Below, piece after piece: positions 34,386-44,799 of a stretch of DNA of 64,000 nt (its first letter is position 1; every line of letters starts with the position of its first letter). Below the pieces are notes generated by a model that saw nothing but the letters and a program-made list of their open reading frames with translations, was not told the origin of the DNA and did no database searches. Both the position numbers and the translations under genes were made by a program. Source of the DNA: Chionoecetes opilio (Eukaryota; Arthropoda; Malacostraca; Decapoda; Majidae); contig JACEEZ010013932.1 of NCBI GenBank assembly GCA_016584305.1, positions 1 through 64,000 of the forward strand, written 5' to 3'.

Positions 34386-34560
34386 GGAAGGTTTCCCTGT
34401 GGAGTTTGCGGTAGTGGAGTAGGAGTAAAACTATTCGTTGCAAGGAATGTGACAAGTGGTACCATAAAAAATGTTCGGGACTAGGAAACCTGAATATGGT
34501 GGTAGATTTCTGCTGTCCAGTGTGTATAAGAAGAGTAAACAGAGGGGGCCTGCCAGAAGA
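34386..34560 (+). pseudogene. LINE D internal zinc-finger block (PHD-like spacing)
   Basis: Between RT and the C-terminal domain lies a Cys-rich insert. FPCGVCGSGV at about 34392-34420 is followed, after a one-base frame break, by CKECDKWYHKKCSG at about 34442-34484 and CCPVCIRRVNR near 34510-34541. The Cys and His spacing (C-x2-C, C-x2-C, x4-H-x2-C, C-x2-C) is that of a cross-brace PHD-type finger. Its role is unknown; nucleic-acid or chromatin binding is possible. Confidence 0.7.
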
Positions 34561-34582
34561 GTGAGAGGTAGAAACGATAGAA

Positions 34583-35205
34583 GTGAATGAAACGATAGAA
34601 GTGAATGGTGATGTAATAGAAGAAGTGAAACTGTTTTGTTATATTGGTGACATGTTAGATAGCGAGGGTGGAGTGGAGAGAGCAGTAAGAACACGAGTAG
34701 CAACTACATGGATGAAGTGGAGAGAGATAGCGGGACTGCTGATAAACAAGAGTATTCCACTGAAAAACAGAGGAAGAGTATTTGAAGCATGTATAAGATC
34801 AGTTTTGCTGTATGGTTCTGAGATATGGGCTTTGATGAAGAAGTTGGAGGATGTGTTGGTTGGTTAAGATCGGAGAATGTTGAGATATATGACTGGGATC
34901 ACATGGAGAGATGAAGTGTCCAGTGAAGAGGTGGCAAAAAAATGTTGACTACAGGAGCAGAGTACAGTGCTGAGAGTAAGGCGATTGAGGTGATTTGGGC
35001 ACGTTAAGAGGAGAGAAGGTGGCTAGGCATTTGGGAGAGCTGTTTAGAGTGGAAGATACAGGTCGCCATCCAACGGGCAGGCCAAGGATAACATGGAGGC
35101 AGTGCGTTGAAGAGGATCTGGCAGCATTGGGCATTGAAGAAGTTGAGGCAACGGATAGAGATAGTTGGAAGTGTATCATCGGCCGTCTAACCTCATAAAA
35201 TATTA
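34583..35205 (+). pseudogene. LINE D C-terminal domain
   Basis: An open frame reading EEVKLFCYIGDMLDSEGG, RVFEACIRSVLLYGSEIWA, then in other frames DRRMLRYMTGITWRDEVSSE, a WFGHV block near 34990 and GRPRITWRQCVEEDL near 35075-35120. These are the usual post-RT blocks of RTE-like LINEs, in order. Stops occur after 34866 and near 34945. Confidence 0.85.
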
Positions 35206-35975
35206 TGGGGGAAACTGATGTTAAACAGAAAGAAGAAAGGTGATTTAAGTTTTTAGGAAAAAATTAGAAGGTATAAGTTTACACTGCATTCCTGGATTGA
35301 GATAAAGCCTAAGACAGAATAGACTGGAAGAAAATGTGAAATGTATTGAAGGTTTATGGAGCGAGTGGAAAGGTGGATGTTGTGAGGACATTCTACAGAG
35401 ATGCCAAAATATGTGTAAAAGTTCAATGAGAGATGGGAGAAAGAATGTTTCTAAATAAAAGTGGGTGAGAAGCAAGGCTGTATAATGCCACTTGTTTATG
35501 GGTGGAGTGCCCAGAGAAATGAAAGCAAAGGTTGGAAATGATGGTATGGAGATGAGTATACATAAACAAAAGTGGAAGTTCAATAATAAACTATTTGTAG
35601 ATGGCACAGTATAATACTAACAGAGTGAAGAAGACCTACAAGAAATTGGAACTAAACTATTTCAATACTGTTTTTGTGACGAGAAACTTTAAAGATTATG
35701 TGGCAAATGTAAGGTGACAGTATTCGAGAAAGGAAAGAGAGAAGTCATTGGGTTTGCAGATCAACACAGCATTGTACCATTTTGGCAGTCGGCTATCTTG
35801 TAAGTCCTTTCCCACCTTCTCCCAATTTATCTCTCATCTTGCTGACAGACACAGTAGATGTAGGGAGTGTGAGTGAACAACCTCCTGTTTAATGGGAAGA
35901 TAGGGTGGTGGAGTATGTGAGTGAGGGAGGAGATGCAGGAGTGAGAGGATTGGAAGAAATGAGAAAGAGGTGCAT

Positions 35976-37334
35976 GGACAGGTCAAACAGGGACTGCTGT
36001 GGTGGCCCCCCTACTGAGTTATAAAGGACAGGCAGCAGCGTGGACAGGTCAAACAGGGACTGCTGTGGTGGCCCCCCTACTGAGAGTTATAAAGGACAGA
36101 CAGCAGCGTGGACAGGTCAAACAGGGACTGCTGTGGTGGCCCCCCTACTGAGTTATAAAGGACAGGCAGCAGCGTGGACAGGTCAAACAGGGACTGCTGT
36201 GGTGGCCCCCCTACTGAGTTATAAAGGACAGACAGCAGCGTGGACAGGTCAAACAGGGACTGCTGTGGTGGCCCCCCTACTGAGAGTTATAAAGGACAGA
36301 CAGCAGCGTGGACAGGTCAAACAGGGACTGCTGTGGTGGCCCCCCTACTGAGAGTTATAAAGGACAGACAGCAGCGTGGACAGGTCAAACAAGGACTGCT
36401 GTGGTGGCCCCCCTACTGAGAGTTATAAAGGACAGACAGCAGCGTGGACAGGTCAAACAGGGACTGCTGTGGTGGCCCCCCTACTGAGAGTTATAAAGGA
36501 CAGACAGCAGCGTGGACAGGTCAAAACAGGGACTGCTGTGGTGGCCCCCCTACTGAGAGTTATAAAGGACAGGCAGCAGCGTGGACAGGTCAAACAGGGA
36601 CTGCTGTGGTGGCCCCCCTACTGAGAGTTATAAAGGACAGGCAGCAGCGTGGACAGGTCAAACAGGGACTGCTGTGGTGGCCCCCCTACTGAGAGTTATA
36701 AAGGACAGACAGCAGCGTGGACAGGTCAAACAGGGACTGCTGTGGTGGCCCCCCTACTGAGAGTTATAAAGGACAGACAGCAGCGTGGACAGGTCAAACA
36801 GGGACTGCTGTGGTGGCCCCCCTACTGAGAGTTATAAAGGACAGCAGCAGCGTGGACAGGTCAAACAGGGACTGCTGTGGTGGCCCCCCTACTGAGAGTT
36901 ATAAAGGACAGACAGCAGCGTGGACAGGTCAAACAGGGACTACTGTGGTGGCCCCCCTACTGAGAGTTATAAAGGACAGGCAGCAGCGTGGACAGGTCAA
37001 ACAGGGACTGCTGTGGTGGCCCCCTACTGAGAGTTATAAAGGACAGACAGCAGCGTGGACAGGTCAAACAGGGACTGCTGTGGTGGCCCCCTACTGAGAG
37101 TTATAAAGGACAGGCAGCAGCGTGGACAGGTCAAACAGGGACTGCTGTGGTGGCCCCCCTACTGAGAAGTTATAAAGGACAGGCAGCAGCGGTGACAGGT
37201 TCAAACAGGGACTGCTGTGGTGGCCCCCCTACTGAGAGTTATAAAGGACAGGCAGCAGCGTGGACAGGTCAAACAGGGACTGCTGTGGTGGCCCCCCTAC
37301 TGAGAGTTATAAAGGACAGGCAAGCAGCGTGGAC
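35976..37334 (+). repeat. 68-bp tandem array (about 20 copies) derived from a LINE 3' end
   Basis: The unit reads GGACAGGTCAAACAGGGACT, GCTGTGGTGGCCCCCCTACT, GAGAGTTATAAAGGACAG, ACAGCAGCGT. Most copies are 68 bp, with some of 66 or 67 (GAG instead of GAGAG, or one C fewer). The first unit follows directly on a LINE C-terminal frame (VVEYVSEGG, then MRKRCMDRSNRD), so the array is an amplified LINE 3' terminus. Long open frames through it repeat DRSNRDCCGGPP and are not independent genes. Confidence 0.95.
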
Positions 37335-37656
37335 TAAACTAACTAGTAACTCATGTCTGCCTTGTGGACCACAAAGTCATTATACAAATATAAGAGGATG
37401 GCCCCTCATGAATTAAGAGTAAATATTAAGTGGTAGATTTTGAAAGCTCATATAGAGTAAGATGAAGTTGTCCAAAGGAATGTAAAATTAAAGCTGGATG
37501 TAGAAAGAATGGAGGGGTTAATGAATTTAAGTATCTTGGTTTGATTATGTGCAAGCATGGAAGGTGAGACCAGAGAAAGTGTTGTAAGGGAGGAAAGTGA
37601 TTGGATCCCTGAGATGTATGATAAAAGGAAGGAGTGTGAGCATGGAGGTAAAAAGG

Positions 37657-37714
37657 AACAGGAACTACCTCTGTGTAGGTCTCGCCTCTTGTAGCTTCCT
37701 ATATTTCTTATGTA
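37657..37714 (-). mobile_element. Ultra-short mobile module, solo copy 2 (58 bp)
   Basis: Reverse-strand copy reading TACATAAGAAATATAGGAAG, CTACAAGAGGCGAGACCTAC, ACAGAGGTAGTTCCTGTT. It is flanked by a perfect 7-bp duplication AAAAAGG (37650-37656 and 37715-37721). Removing it restores the LINE E frame (VKKG to GLRNT), which proves an insertion. Confidence 0.9.
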
Positions 37715-38233
37715 AAAAAGGGACTGAGAAATACAATAATTGTAGCAACATCTAGTATGGAAGTGAGCCTTGGGACTTGTGTGGCATGAAGACAAAGGTC
37801 ACAAGGGTCCAAGCAGTTGAAATGAATGATCTGAGAAGTGCCTGTGTGTGGGAAAATGGATGGTGAAAGTAGTGAAAGTGTATGCAACAGGTTTGGTATG
37901 TCACGTTAAAGTGAAGGTTGAAAAGTATAGTGGTTGAAGGGGTGAGCACAGCACTGAGGTGGTGGTCATATAGAAGAATGGCGGAAAGTGAGTTGACTAA
38001 GGTAGTATATATGATGCAGTAGATGTGGTGGGTAGCAGAGGACGACCTCCAGTGAAATGGGAGGAGAGAGTGCTGGAGTATGTGAGAGAAAGGGGCAACG
38101 AGAAGGATGTTAGGATTGGAGTCATGCAAGAGGGTGTGCAAGGACCAGGAATAAATGGACCCTTCTGTTGCGGCATCCCCTTGGGAGAGTTCTTAGAAAC
38201 CGGCGTCAAGTTAGATGGATAAAATCAGAAAAC

Positions 38234-38297
38234 ACGTAAGAATATAGAAAATAAGGAAGCTACAAGAGGCCGTAAGACCTACACGTGGTAGTTCTGT
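38234..38297 (+). mobile_element. Ultra-short mobile module, solo copy 3 (64 bp)
   Basis: Contains AGAATATAGAAAATAAGGAA, GCTACAAGAGGCCGTAAGAC, CTACACGTGGTAGTTCTGT. Flanked by AAAAC (38229-38233 and 38298-38302). It lies just beyond the LINE E 3' end. Confidence 0.75.
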
Positions 38298-38613
38298 AAA
38301 ACCTGAAGAGAACTTATACACAATGTCATACCACCACATACACATTAGCAGATCCAGCAGTATACAAGCCTTGATTGAAACATGTTTCTGATCTTTCAAC
38401 TACTTCATATACTTCCTATGTACAGTAAGGATGTTGTTGTTGTTGCTCAGGCTGCCGGCCGAGCAGCCCCGGGCTCCTAAGATAGGCCATGGCCTGGACC
38501 GGGTTTTCCCACAGGGCCTTCATGGATTGTGCCATTGTGTTGTTTTGGCGTGTGTGATTATGTGCATGCAGTCTATATAATATGTTTGATAGTGTGGGAT
38601 GCTGTGTTGCATC

Positions 38614-39360
38614 CCGGTGTTGTGTGAAATGTTGTCAACGCGCTAAATCCTGTAGACCCCTCCATTCATATCTCTTTATTTCACTGGTTTTACAGCTGAA
38701 CTGCTGCCCTGATACATGTTACAGGTGGCATCGAGGCACTAGCCACCCATAAGAACACTTACATTATATAGTTACTTAAAAGCTTAGAATATCCACATCA
38801 AATAATGCATGTGAATCAGTCAGCTTGTGGGAACAGGAATATTGTTCTTATCAGGTATATATTTCTTTTGTGTGGATACCAGTGCATGTAACTACTCTCA
38901 TAAATAATGTGTCTCAGAGTACCCTGTATCATGTTTCAGGATAGCAGTAATGCTGTAAAACATCAAATCAGAGAAAAGGCTGAACCTTCTTGTAAGCTAC
39001 CTAAGTATATTATTTGATTTGCAGTTTTACAGCATTACCGATGCCCTGAAACTTGTTACAGTGTACTCTGAGATGCTTGTTAATTTATGAGAGTAGTTAG
39101 ATGCACTGGTATCCAGACAAAGGATAATAATTATACCTGATAAGAACCATATTCCTGTTTGAACTTTTTGAAGGATATATTTTAAGCTTTTGAGTACGTA
39201 ACTATTATTACTTGTAAACGTTCTCATGGGAAGCTAATGACTTGATGTTGCCTGTAACATGTATCAGGGCAGCAGTTAAGCTGTAAAACCAGTGAAATAT
39301 CAGAGATGAATGGAGGGCTCTGCAGGATTTTGTGCCGTCAACATTTCGCGCAACACCGGA
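38614..39360. repeat. Large imperfect palindrome (foldback), arms about 340-350 bp
   Basis: The left arm (38614-38967) and right arm (39021-39360) are reverse complements with moderate divergence. Shared blocks include CATTTCACTGGTTTTACAGC-type sequence, CTGCCCTGATACATGTTACA, CTCATAAAT, TCAGAGTAC and GTAATGCTGTAAAAC, in order. The spacer is about 50 bp. It could be a foldback transposon, a MITE, or an inverted duplication. No coding frame or clear target duplication is seen. Sequence at 38430-38613 and 39361-40067 has no gene I can support. Confidence 0.85.
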
Positions 39361-40067
39361 CAGGCATCCGCAATGGACCCAGCTAGCCTCTTCTGATGGC
39401 TCAGAAGAGCCGGGTGGTGTCCACACTGCGGCCTGGCCAGGTGGACTCTGTGCTCACGGGGAAGGGAGGACAAGGGTGGATGTGTAGGGGCCGTGCTGGC
39501 AGCTGAGTGTTGTCCTTGAGTGATTGGATGGAGCGATGGTGATCTGGGTATGGATATGCCTCTGGATGCCGGTTCGGGGAGGACAAGGTGGAAGTGATGA
39601 TATAATTTGTGTGTCATAATGTGTGTGCTGTGTGTTGTTTTAATGTTTCTTGGCGTGTGAGGGTGGTGTGCCATGTAGGGATGAAGGCAAAGAGTTTGAA
39701 TCCTTCCCCTAGTAGTGCAATTTCCTATGAAAATATTTGTTTGTTTGTTTGTTATGAGCCAACCCACTTGTTTTAAAAGAAAGCCAATTACGTGTATGAA
39801 AAAATAAACAAACACCATGCAACAATATCTCATAACATCCTTTAAGCCAAGACTTCAGTCATCAGATACTCACGAGATAAATGTTAGACATGATAGTATA
39901 CTTCCGAGGAGCTGTGTCATAAATTCTTTCACATTTCACCATGACTGTCGCCCACCAGCACCTGCAATCCATGAGTCCCTCCTTACACAATCACCTAACC
40001 AGCTCTTGGCAACAGTGCCTTATACATACTTACTTTTGTACTAAAGGCCATGGCTCCTTGACCACTG

Positions 40068-41339
40068 GGGTGTATTATGAATCCTTGCTCAGGGTTGCAT
40101 CCAGCAGAACCTCCAGTTCATCCTCGTCAATGTCTTCCAGCAGTGCAAACTCCTCATCGCTGTCTTCCTCTTCTGGGTCATGATCGATGTCATTACCTGA
40201 AAAAAAGGATTTGAAATACAAATTCAAAATTAATTTGCAATGTAAGAACACTTGTGAATTTCTGTGCTACTTTTCTCACTGTTCTTTCCTGTTACTGCAC
40301 CCGAAAGTGTCCGAGCTTCTTCCACTAATCTGTTTCCTTTCATTCATAACTTTGTCTGGTCTGCTTCATGTGCAAAATGGTACAAAGATGTACTGTTTCT
40401 CAATATGAACTTTAATGACACACTACCTTCAATACTTGCTTTGAATGGTTTTTTTACAGTGGGCAGTCTTCAAAGTAGAAATATTGTAGCATAAATTTAT
40501 TTCTATTACGAACATTACCCAGATGCCTCACAATGATTATTCTTTATCTTAAAGAGTACATACTTAATTCACATAAACATCAAGCAGCAGACAGGGTGGC
40601 GCATTAGATATATTTGTATAAACTCCAATCTCTATGAAGCCAATGATCACCTGGTAATACAGGTGACTGTCAGCCAGAAAGGGAATGCTGTGACCAGGGA
40701 ATGAAGGCATTAGCCCTAAAGCATGAACTCTTGTGCACAAATGAAATCATGAACTCAATTGCAAGGGAGAAGTAATGCAAGGCCATCACTACCTTCACCA
40801 AGGGGTTATCCCAGGCGGGGTTGTATATCTGCGGATCTGCCTGTGTTGTGTCCAACTCTGCCATCACTTTGCCATTCCTCAGTCTTATAATGATGAACTT
40901 TGCAAATGCTGCTTTCATTGCAGAGTTGAAGGCGAACCTGCACATTATTATATACAATTTTTTGCACATGATGAAAATGCTTTAATATTGCTGTCTATCA
41001 GTCCGTCAATCCCATGCTGATGCTATAACATGTACGTATAGCTTACGATACTCATCTCAATTTAGGAAAAGTCTATTGACTAAAAACTGCAAAAATAAAA
41101 TGTAGAAAAGTCATTCAAGCTAATAAATCACATGTTTCATGACATAACACAAAGTTAGCCACAAATACAGAAAACAAGATGAGAGGTGAGGTATCTTGTC
41201 CCAATATTTACCTTCGTGCACACTTAATGGATTCTGCCCTGGCGTGGGGTGACTGAGGGTTGCATGGGCACTCACTCACCCCAAGCCCCTCGCTGCACAG
41301 CCCTTCCATGGGCATTCTGACCCGTACCAGACACACCAT
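40068..41339 (-). CDS. Possible unrecognised host gene, exons on minus strand
   Basis: Three candidate exons with consensus splice sites: 41339-41212 (ATG at 41339, reading MVCLVRVRMPMEGLC ... SIKCARR), 40937-40793 (FAFNSAMKAAFAKFIIIRLR, then a WDNPLVK end) and 40196-40068 (DIDHDPEEEDSDEEFALLED, then LLDATLSKDS and stop). Exons 1 and 2 join in frame across a 128 + 145 base count. Exon 3 needs a different phase, so an exon may be missing or the last exon belongs elsewhere. The acidic C-terminus is distinctive but I do not recognise the family. It could be a real gene or a decayed transposon gene. Confidence 0.35.
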
Positions 41340-41878
41340 CGCATCAAGTCTTTCTGTTCATTATCAATCTCTCTTTCTAGCTGAAAAATAAATGATTAGC
41401 ATAAATAATAGTATACCCTCCATTATGGCCCATCAGTAACAAATAGAATAGCCAATTACATCATAAAGTTGCTACAAATTTAAATGTCAATCGATCAAAA
41501 CTTTTCAATTCCATGTGAACATTTGTATGGAGGCATAGAAAGTGTGATGAAGTTCAAGTTGTAAGTGTCAGTGAATATTAATTCTATATCCTAAGTGGTG
41601 GTTGGGCCTACTCGGCCTAACAAGACGCGGAGCAAGGCGTAAATAACTGCAACCACCACCTAACTACTACAACTAACTAGTACGTAACCTCTGTTGCTAT
41701 CTACTACCACAGGGTGATGGCATATGGTAGTTGAACAGCTGAGTCATTCTTGACGCCGCGAAAACCCCCGCCTCCAGCCTCATAACCAGCGATTGTGGTA
41801 GGCTCATAATTATACCTCACAATTAACGACCACTTTGAATCACATGAATCATCAATATTCCTCTACTAGGGGCACCAA
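41340..41878 (-). other. Possible 5' leader of an LTR element
   Basis: Read on the minus strand, the LTR-like repeat ending at 41879 is followed at once by TTGGTGCCCCTAGTAG, whose TGG start resembles a tRNA primer-binding site, and then by non-coding sequence. No gag frame is seen before about 41400. Confidence 0.35.
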
Positions 41879-43546
41879 TGTGGTAATTTATATCACATAC
41901 ATATTTAATCTGAGTTTCTACCTATTCAATCAAACCCATGGCCATCACCCGACACATCATCCCAGCTACTTAACTAACTAGGATACTTATCGGTGGATAG
42001 TGGGTTGAACTATGTATGGCTGTAGGTTTGGATCAATACTGCAATGATCTTGTGATCCGATGTGGTCGCCGGGATCGAGGCCGCCCGTGAATGACAAGAG
42101 CGGAGGTGGAGGCGTAATCGTGGGCATCAAGTGGTTATCACACCAAGTAACTTGACGCGCAATTGTTATCAGTGTTGTATTCTAACACGGTCTTATTGGT
42201 TTTATCACTTATATATGTACAAAATTAACGTATGTACAACATCTCTTCATATTAATCAGAGAAGAGATATAACTCGACGGAGAGTCTGGGTGTACTGATT
42301 CTCCAAGGTGGGCGAGCAGCGGCAAAACCAATCCTACCTACACGTGTCAATCGTTGGTGGTGGCGGCGAGGCGCACCCCTACCAATACCTGCCACGAATA
42401 CACGCAGGATAGGTTACAAATATTATGACGGCGACCAATAGCCAGTCGCTCCAAATTAAGGTGCTAATTATTTAAGTGCAATGTTTATTAACCACTGGGA
42501 ATATTAATTTATCCTATCCAGTACTAATCATTTACTTAAATTACCTTAATATTACCCATTACATTACAATTGTATATACATTCCTACTCACCCCTATCAC
42601 CACTCCCCTATGACGAGCGGAAAATACCTCACTCACAAGGGGGCGGGGGGGGGAAACAAAACCACCACTCTACCAATTAGAGGAACTGAAACTCGAGAAA
42701 TGCCAGTGGTCGCTGGAAAGTTTTAACTCAAAGGTTGGTCTAGGTTTTGGCTCCGCGACAATATTTTTCATAAATAATTTCGCGATAACTTGATGCACCG
42801 CATCTGAATACCAAAAAATATTTCTCTGTGTCTATAATTATTGGATGACATTCATTACGATGGAACGTTCATAATAGCAATGTAATGAAAATTACTCGGC
42901 TCGAGTAGCAAAGTTTAAATTATTTTTACATGTATATTGGCATGTAAAATTGGGTGATGTCACACTGTTTTCTAAGACAGTACTCTGCGTCTGGCAAACG
43001 CTTGTCAAAATCAAAAGCAATGCCTTGAAAAACGAAGATAAAGAATGCCGAAATCGGCTGTTCTGCGGGACAATGAGGTTATAATTGTGGAGGCGACACG
43101 CCGCGCGGGAGGGGTGGGCGGGAGATTGTGGCGGGGAGATGAATAAACATTCCCACTTCACGCGTCGACTCATTGCACTTCAGGCTTTCTATCTGATTAT
43201 ACACATAATACAGGAAAATATACTGCTAGGTATAGATACTTCTAAACATACTTATGGGACTATATAATATCATAGAGAACATTTACTCGCCTCCTCAACT
43301 ATAACCTACTTGGTATTGGTTAAATGCATGTTTACAGACTCAGGCTTCTATACAATTACATATAGAGAAAACATCTTTTTAAAATTATACCTTTTGTGTT
43401 TTAAGTGCAGTGGAATAGCCATATTTTTCTTTCAAGTTGACCAACTTTTCACCAAATTGTGAGTTTAAAACTGCCAGCGACCACTGGCATTTCGGAGTTG
43501 CAGTTCTCTCTAATTACGAGAGGGTGGTTTATGGATAATTTCCACA
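41879..43546 (-). mobile_element. LTR-like repeat, second copy, with nested TIR element
   Basis: Reverse-orientation copy of the 29315-30125 repeat. The outer ends are TGTGGAAATTATCC (at 43546, minus strand) and TATAAATTACCACA (at 41879). Shared internal blocks include the GACTGGCTATTGGTCGCCGT-type stretch and the AAATTAAGGTGCTAATTA-type stretch at 42420-42470. About 850 extra bases (42675-43518) are absent from the first copy. Whether this is a solo LTR or the 5' LTR of a larger element is uncertain. Confidence 0.65.
42675..43518. mobile_element. TIR element nested in the LTR-like repeat
   Basis: Inverted ends of about 42-45 bp. Left: AATTAGAGGAACTGAAACTC, then GAAATGCCAGTGGTCGCTGG. Right, reversed: AATTAGAGAGAACTGCAACT, then GAAATGCCAGTGGTCGCTGG. 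The first repeat copy at 29.34 kb reads across this point without it. The interior is AT-rich and non-coding. I could not fix a target duplication. Confidence 0.75.
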
Positions 43547-44450
43547 ACTCATATAATATACAGCATATTAAACTCAAGTATTTCTGAAATGCCTATGCTA
43601 GGAATAATTATAACATTGATGCAAAATTATGTCTCTGCCATACATATGTTTATTTATTTATTATATTTACCTAGTTGTGATGTAGGGGTACTAAGTTAAG
43701 CTTAAGGGACACACTTTCATGCCTTTTTTTCACTGATGCCTGTTCCTTGAAACCCCCTCAAGAGGGTGGACATGGCGGAAGTGTCTCCATCAGCACCCGA
43801 CCATGCACCTCCTTGTCTTCTAGTCCTCTCACTCTCATATTTCCGCTCTCATCCACACAATCCAACATTGTCTCTCCTTTTACTAGGGTTTGTCCTCTCA
43901 CACTTCCAGTAGTTATTCTGTTGTCATATATCTATCTTTATCAAGTCATTCATACCCATTCTATTATTGTAAATCCATCTCATCAAATCACTCTCCCATC
44001 CTTTTCAGCTGTGGTGCCCCAATATTTTTTAGTGTGCTGTGCACACAAAAATGACCCCCATCACATCACTGCTCATACTAATCATACCAATCATCATTAC
44101 TAGTTCATCACATTACTAATCATACCAATCATATCATATCTTATAACCATACCTCATACAATTCATTACTTTCATGATACATTCGTCTCATATAATTATG
44201 GTATTTTAAGAAGATTGCCAATAAAGTTCTTGTATTTAAACGATTGGTTCATTTAATAAATTCCTCGCCAAAATTTTATACTCAAGCATGAAATTGAAAT
44301 TCCAAAATCAAATGGATTTAAAGTATATTTTTAAAATAGCAAAAATAAAATAGACATATTACACAATCAACTGTGTTATATATATGGCAAGTAATAACTG
44401 TGCCTCACAAAGGCATACCCGTGCAACAATGTGATCAGGTATGTAGGCTA
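43547..44450. other. No gene seen
   Basis: AT-rich. TTTACCTAGTTGTGATG at about 43669 resembles the SINE tail motif of the 10.6-kb SINE in reverse, with a diverged continuation. A short-period CATACTAATCATACCAATCA pattern lies at 44075-44150. Confidence 0.4.
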
Positions 44451-44592
44451 GGATACCCCGTATAACAAAAATTCTTTTTCTCAACTTTGGCATGCCAATT
44501 TCCTATGTAAAATGGAATTCTAAGACGATTTTATCTGCTTCCATTTTTGCATTTGAGCAATTCTTACTATGCAAAATCGCACTTTTTTATTG
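44451..44592 (+). repeat. Half copy of the 306-bp MITE
   Basis: About 140 bases from GGATACCCCGTATAAC to AAAATCGCAC match the left half of the MITE at 46522-46827 (and 53351-53655). The right half is missing. Confidence 0.8.
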
Positions 44593-44799
44593 CACCTTTA
44601 TCGAATAATGCTTAAATGAGTACGCAGTGTCCGGTTGGTCCTGTGTTATTGCATCATGCACCAATATGAGTTCCAAATGACTAGCGTGGTAAACTCTTTC
44701 TGATCAGTTGGTTCATCAGGCACTACATCACAGTGTCACACCTCTATGTTGGCCTAGAACGTATCCATCATGTCCTTCTTAGACCTGAAGCAGGGCATG

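Larger units (their letters stand above)
27191..35205 (+). mobile_element. RTE-like LINE (LINE D), split by nested insertions
   Basis: A plus-strand LINE whose coding pieces lie at 27245-27960, 29160-29314, 30126-30882, 33239-33258 and 33760-35200. Each gap is a separate insertion: a nested MITE pair (27963-29157), a solo LTR (29315-30125), an LTR retrotransposon (30883-33233) and a SINE with a short module (33259-33675). At several joints the LINE frame resumes exactly on either side of the target duplication. Domains in order are endonuclease, linker, RT, a zinc-finger block and the C-terminal region. No ORF1 is seen. It contains stops and frameshifts of its own. RTE/Proto-type placement is from motif resemblance. 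Confidence 0.85.
35270..38219 (+). mobile_element. Second RTE-like LINE (LINE E), 5'-truncated, split by a tandem array
   Basis: Begins inside RT (frames near 35290-35460 read VYGASGKVDVVRTFYRDAKI). It continues to about 35760, is interrupted by a LINE-tail piece and tandem array (about 35760-37335), and resumes at about 37440 with GVNEFKYLGL, TIIVATSSMEVSLG and, near 38025-38215, a GRPPVKWEERVLEYVRERG block and RHPLGRVLRNRR. Frames break repeatedly. A 58-bp short module (37657-37714) is also inserted. It lies in the same orientation as LINE D, about 65 bases downstream. Confidence 0.75.

Noticed and set aside
26536..37334. CRISPR-like arrays
   Set aside because: Both arrays are head-to-tail repeats with no unique spacers, in a eukaryotic genome.
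36040..37416. Repeated DRSNRDCCGGPP frames as a repeat protein
   Set aside because: The unit is mostly 68 bp, not a multiple of three, and derives from a LINE 3' end. Frame changes with each unit length variant.
33535..38297. Hammerhead ribozyme in the short module
   Set aside because: I looked for CTGATGA and GAAA cores, as in some crustacean Penelope-type elements, and found neither in order.
39300..39833. 177-residue minus-strand frame with His/Pro-rich stretch
   Set aside because: It overlaps the right arm of the palindrome and low-complexity TGTG-rich sequence; no conserved domain is visible.
43085..43267. 60-residue plus-strand frame
   Set aside because: Lies inside the nested TIR element; no similarity or start context.
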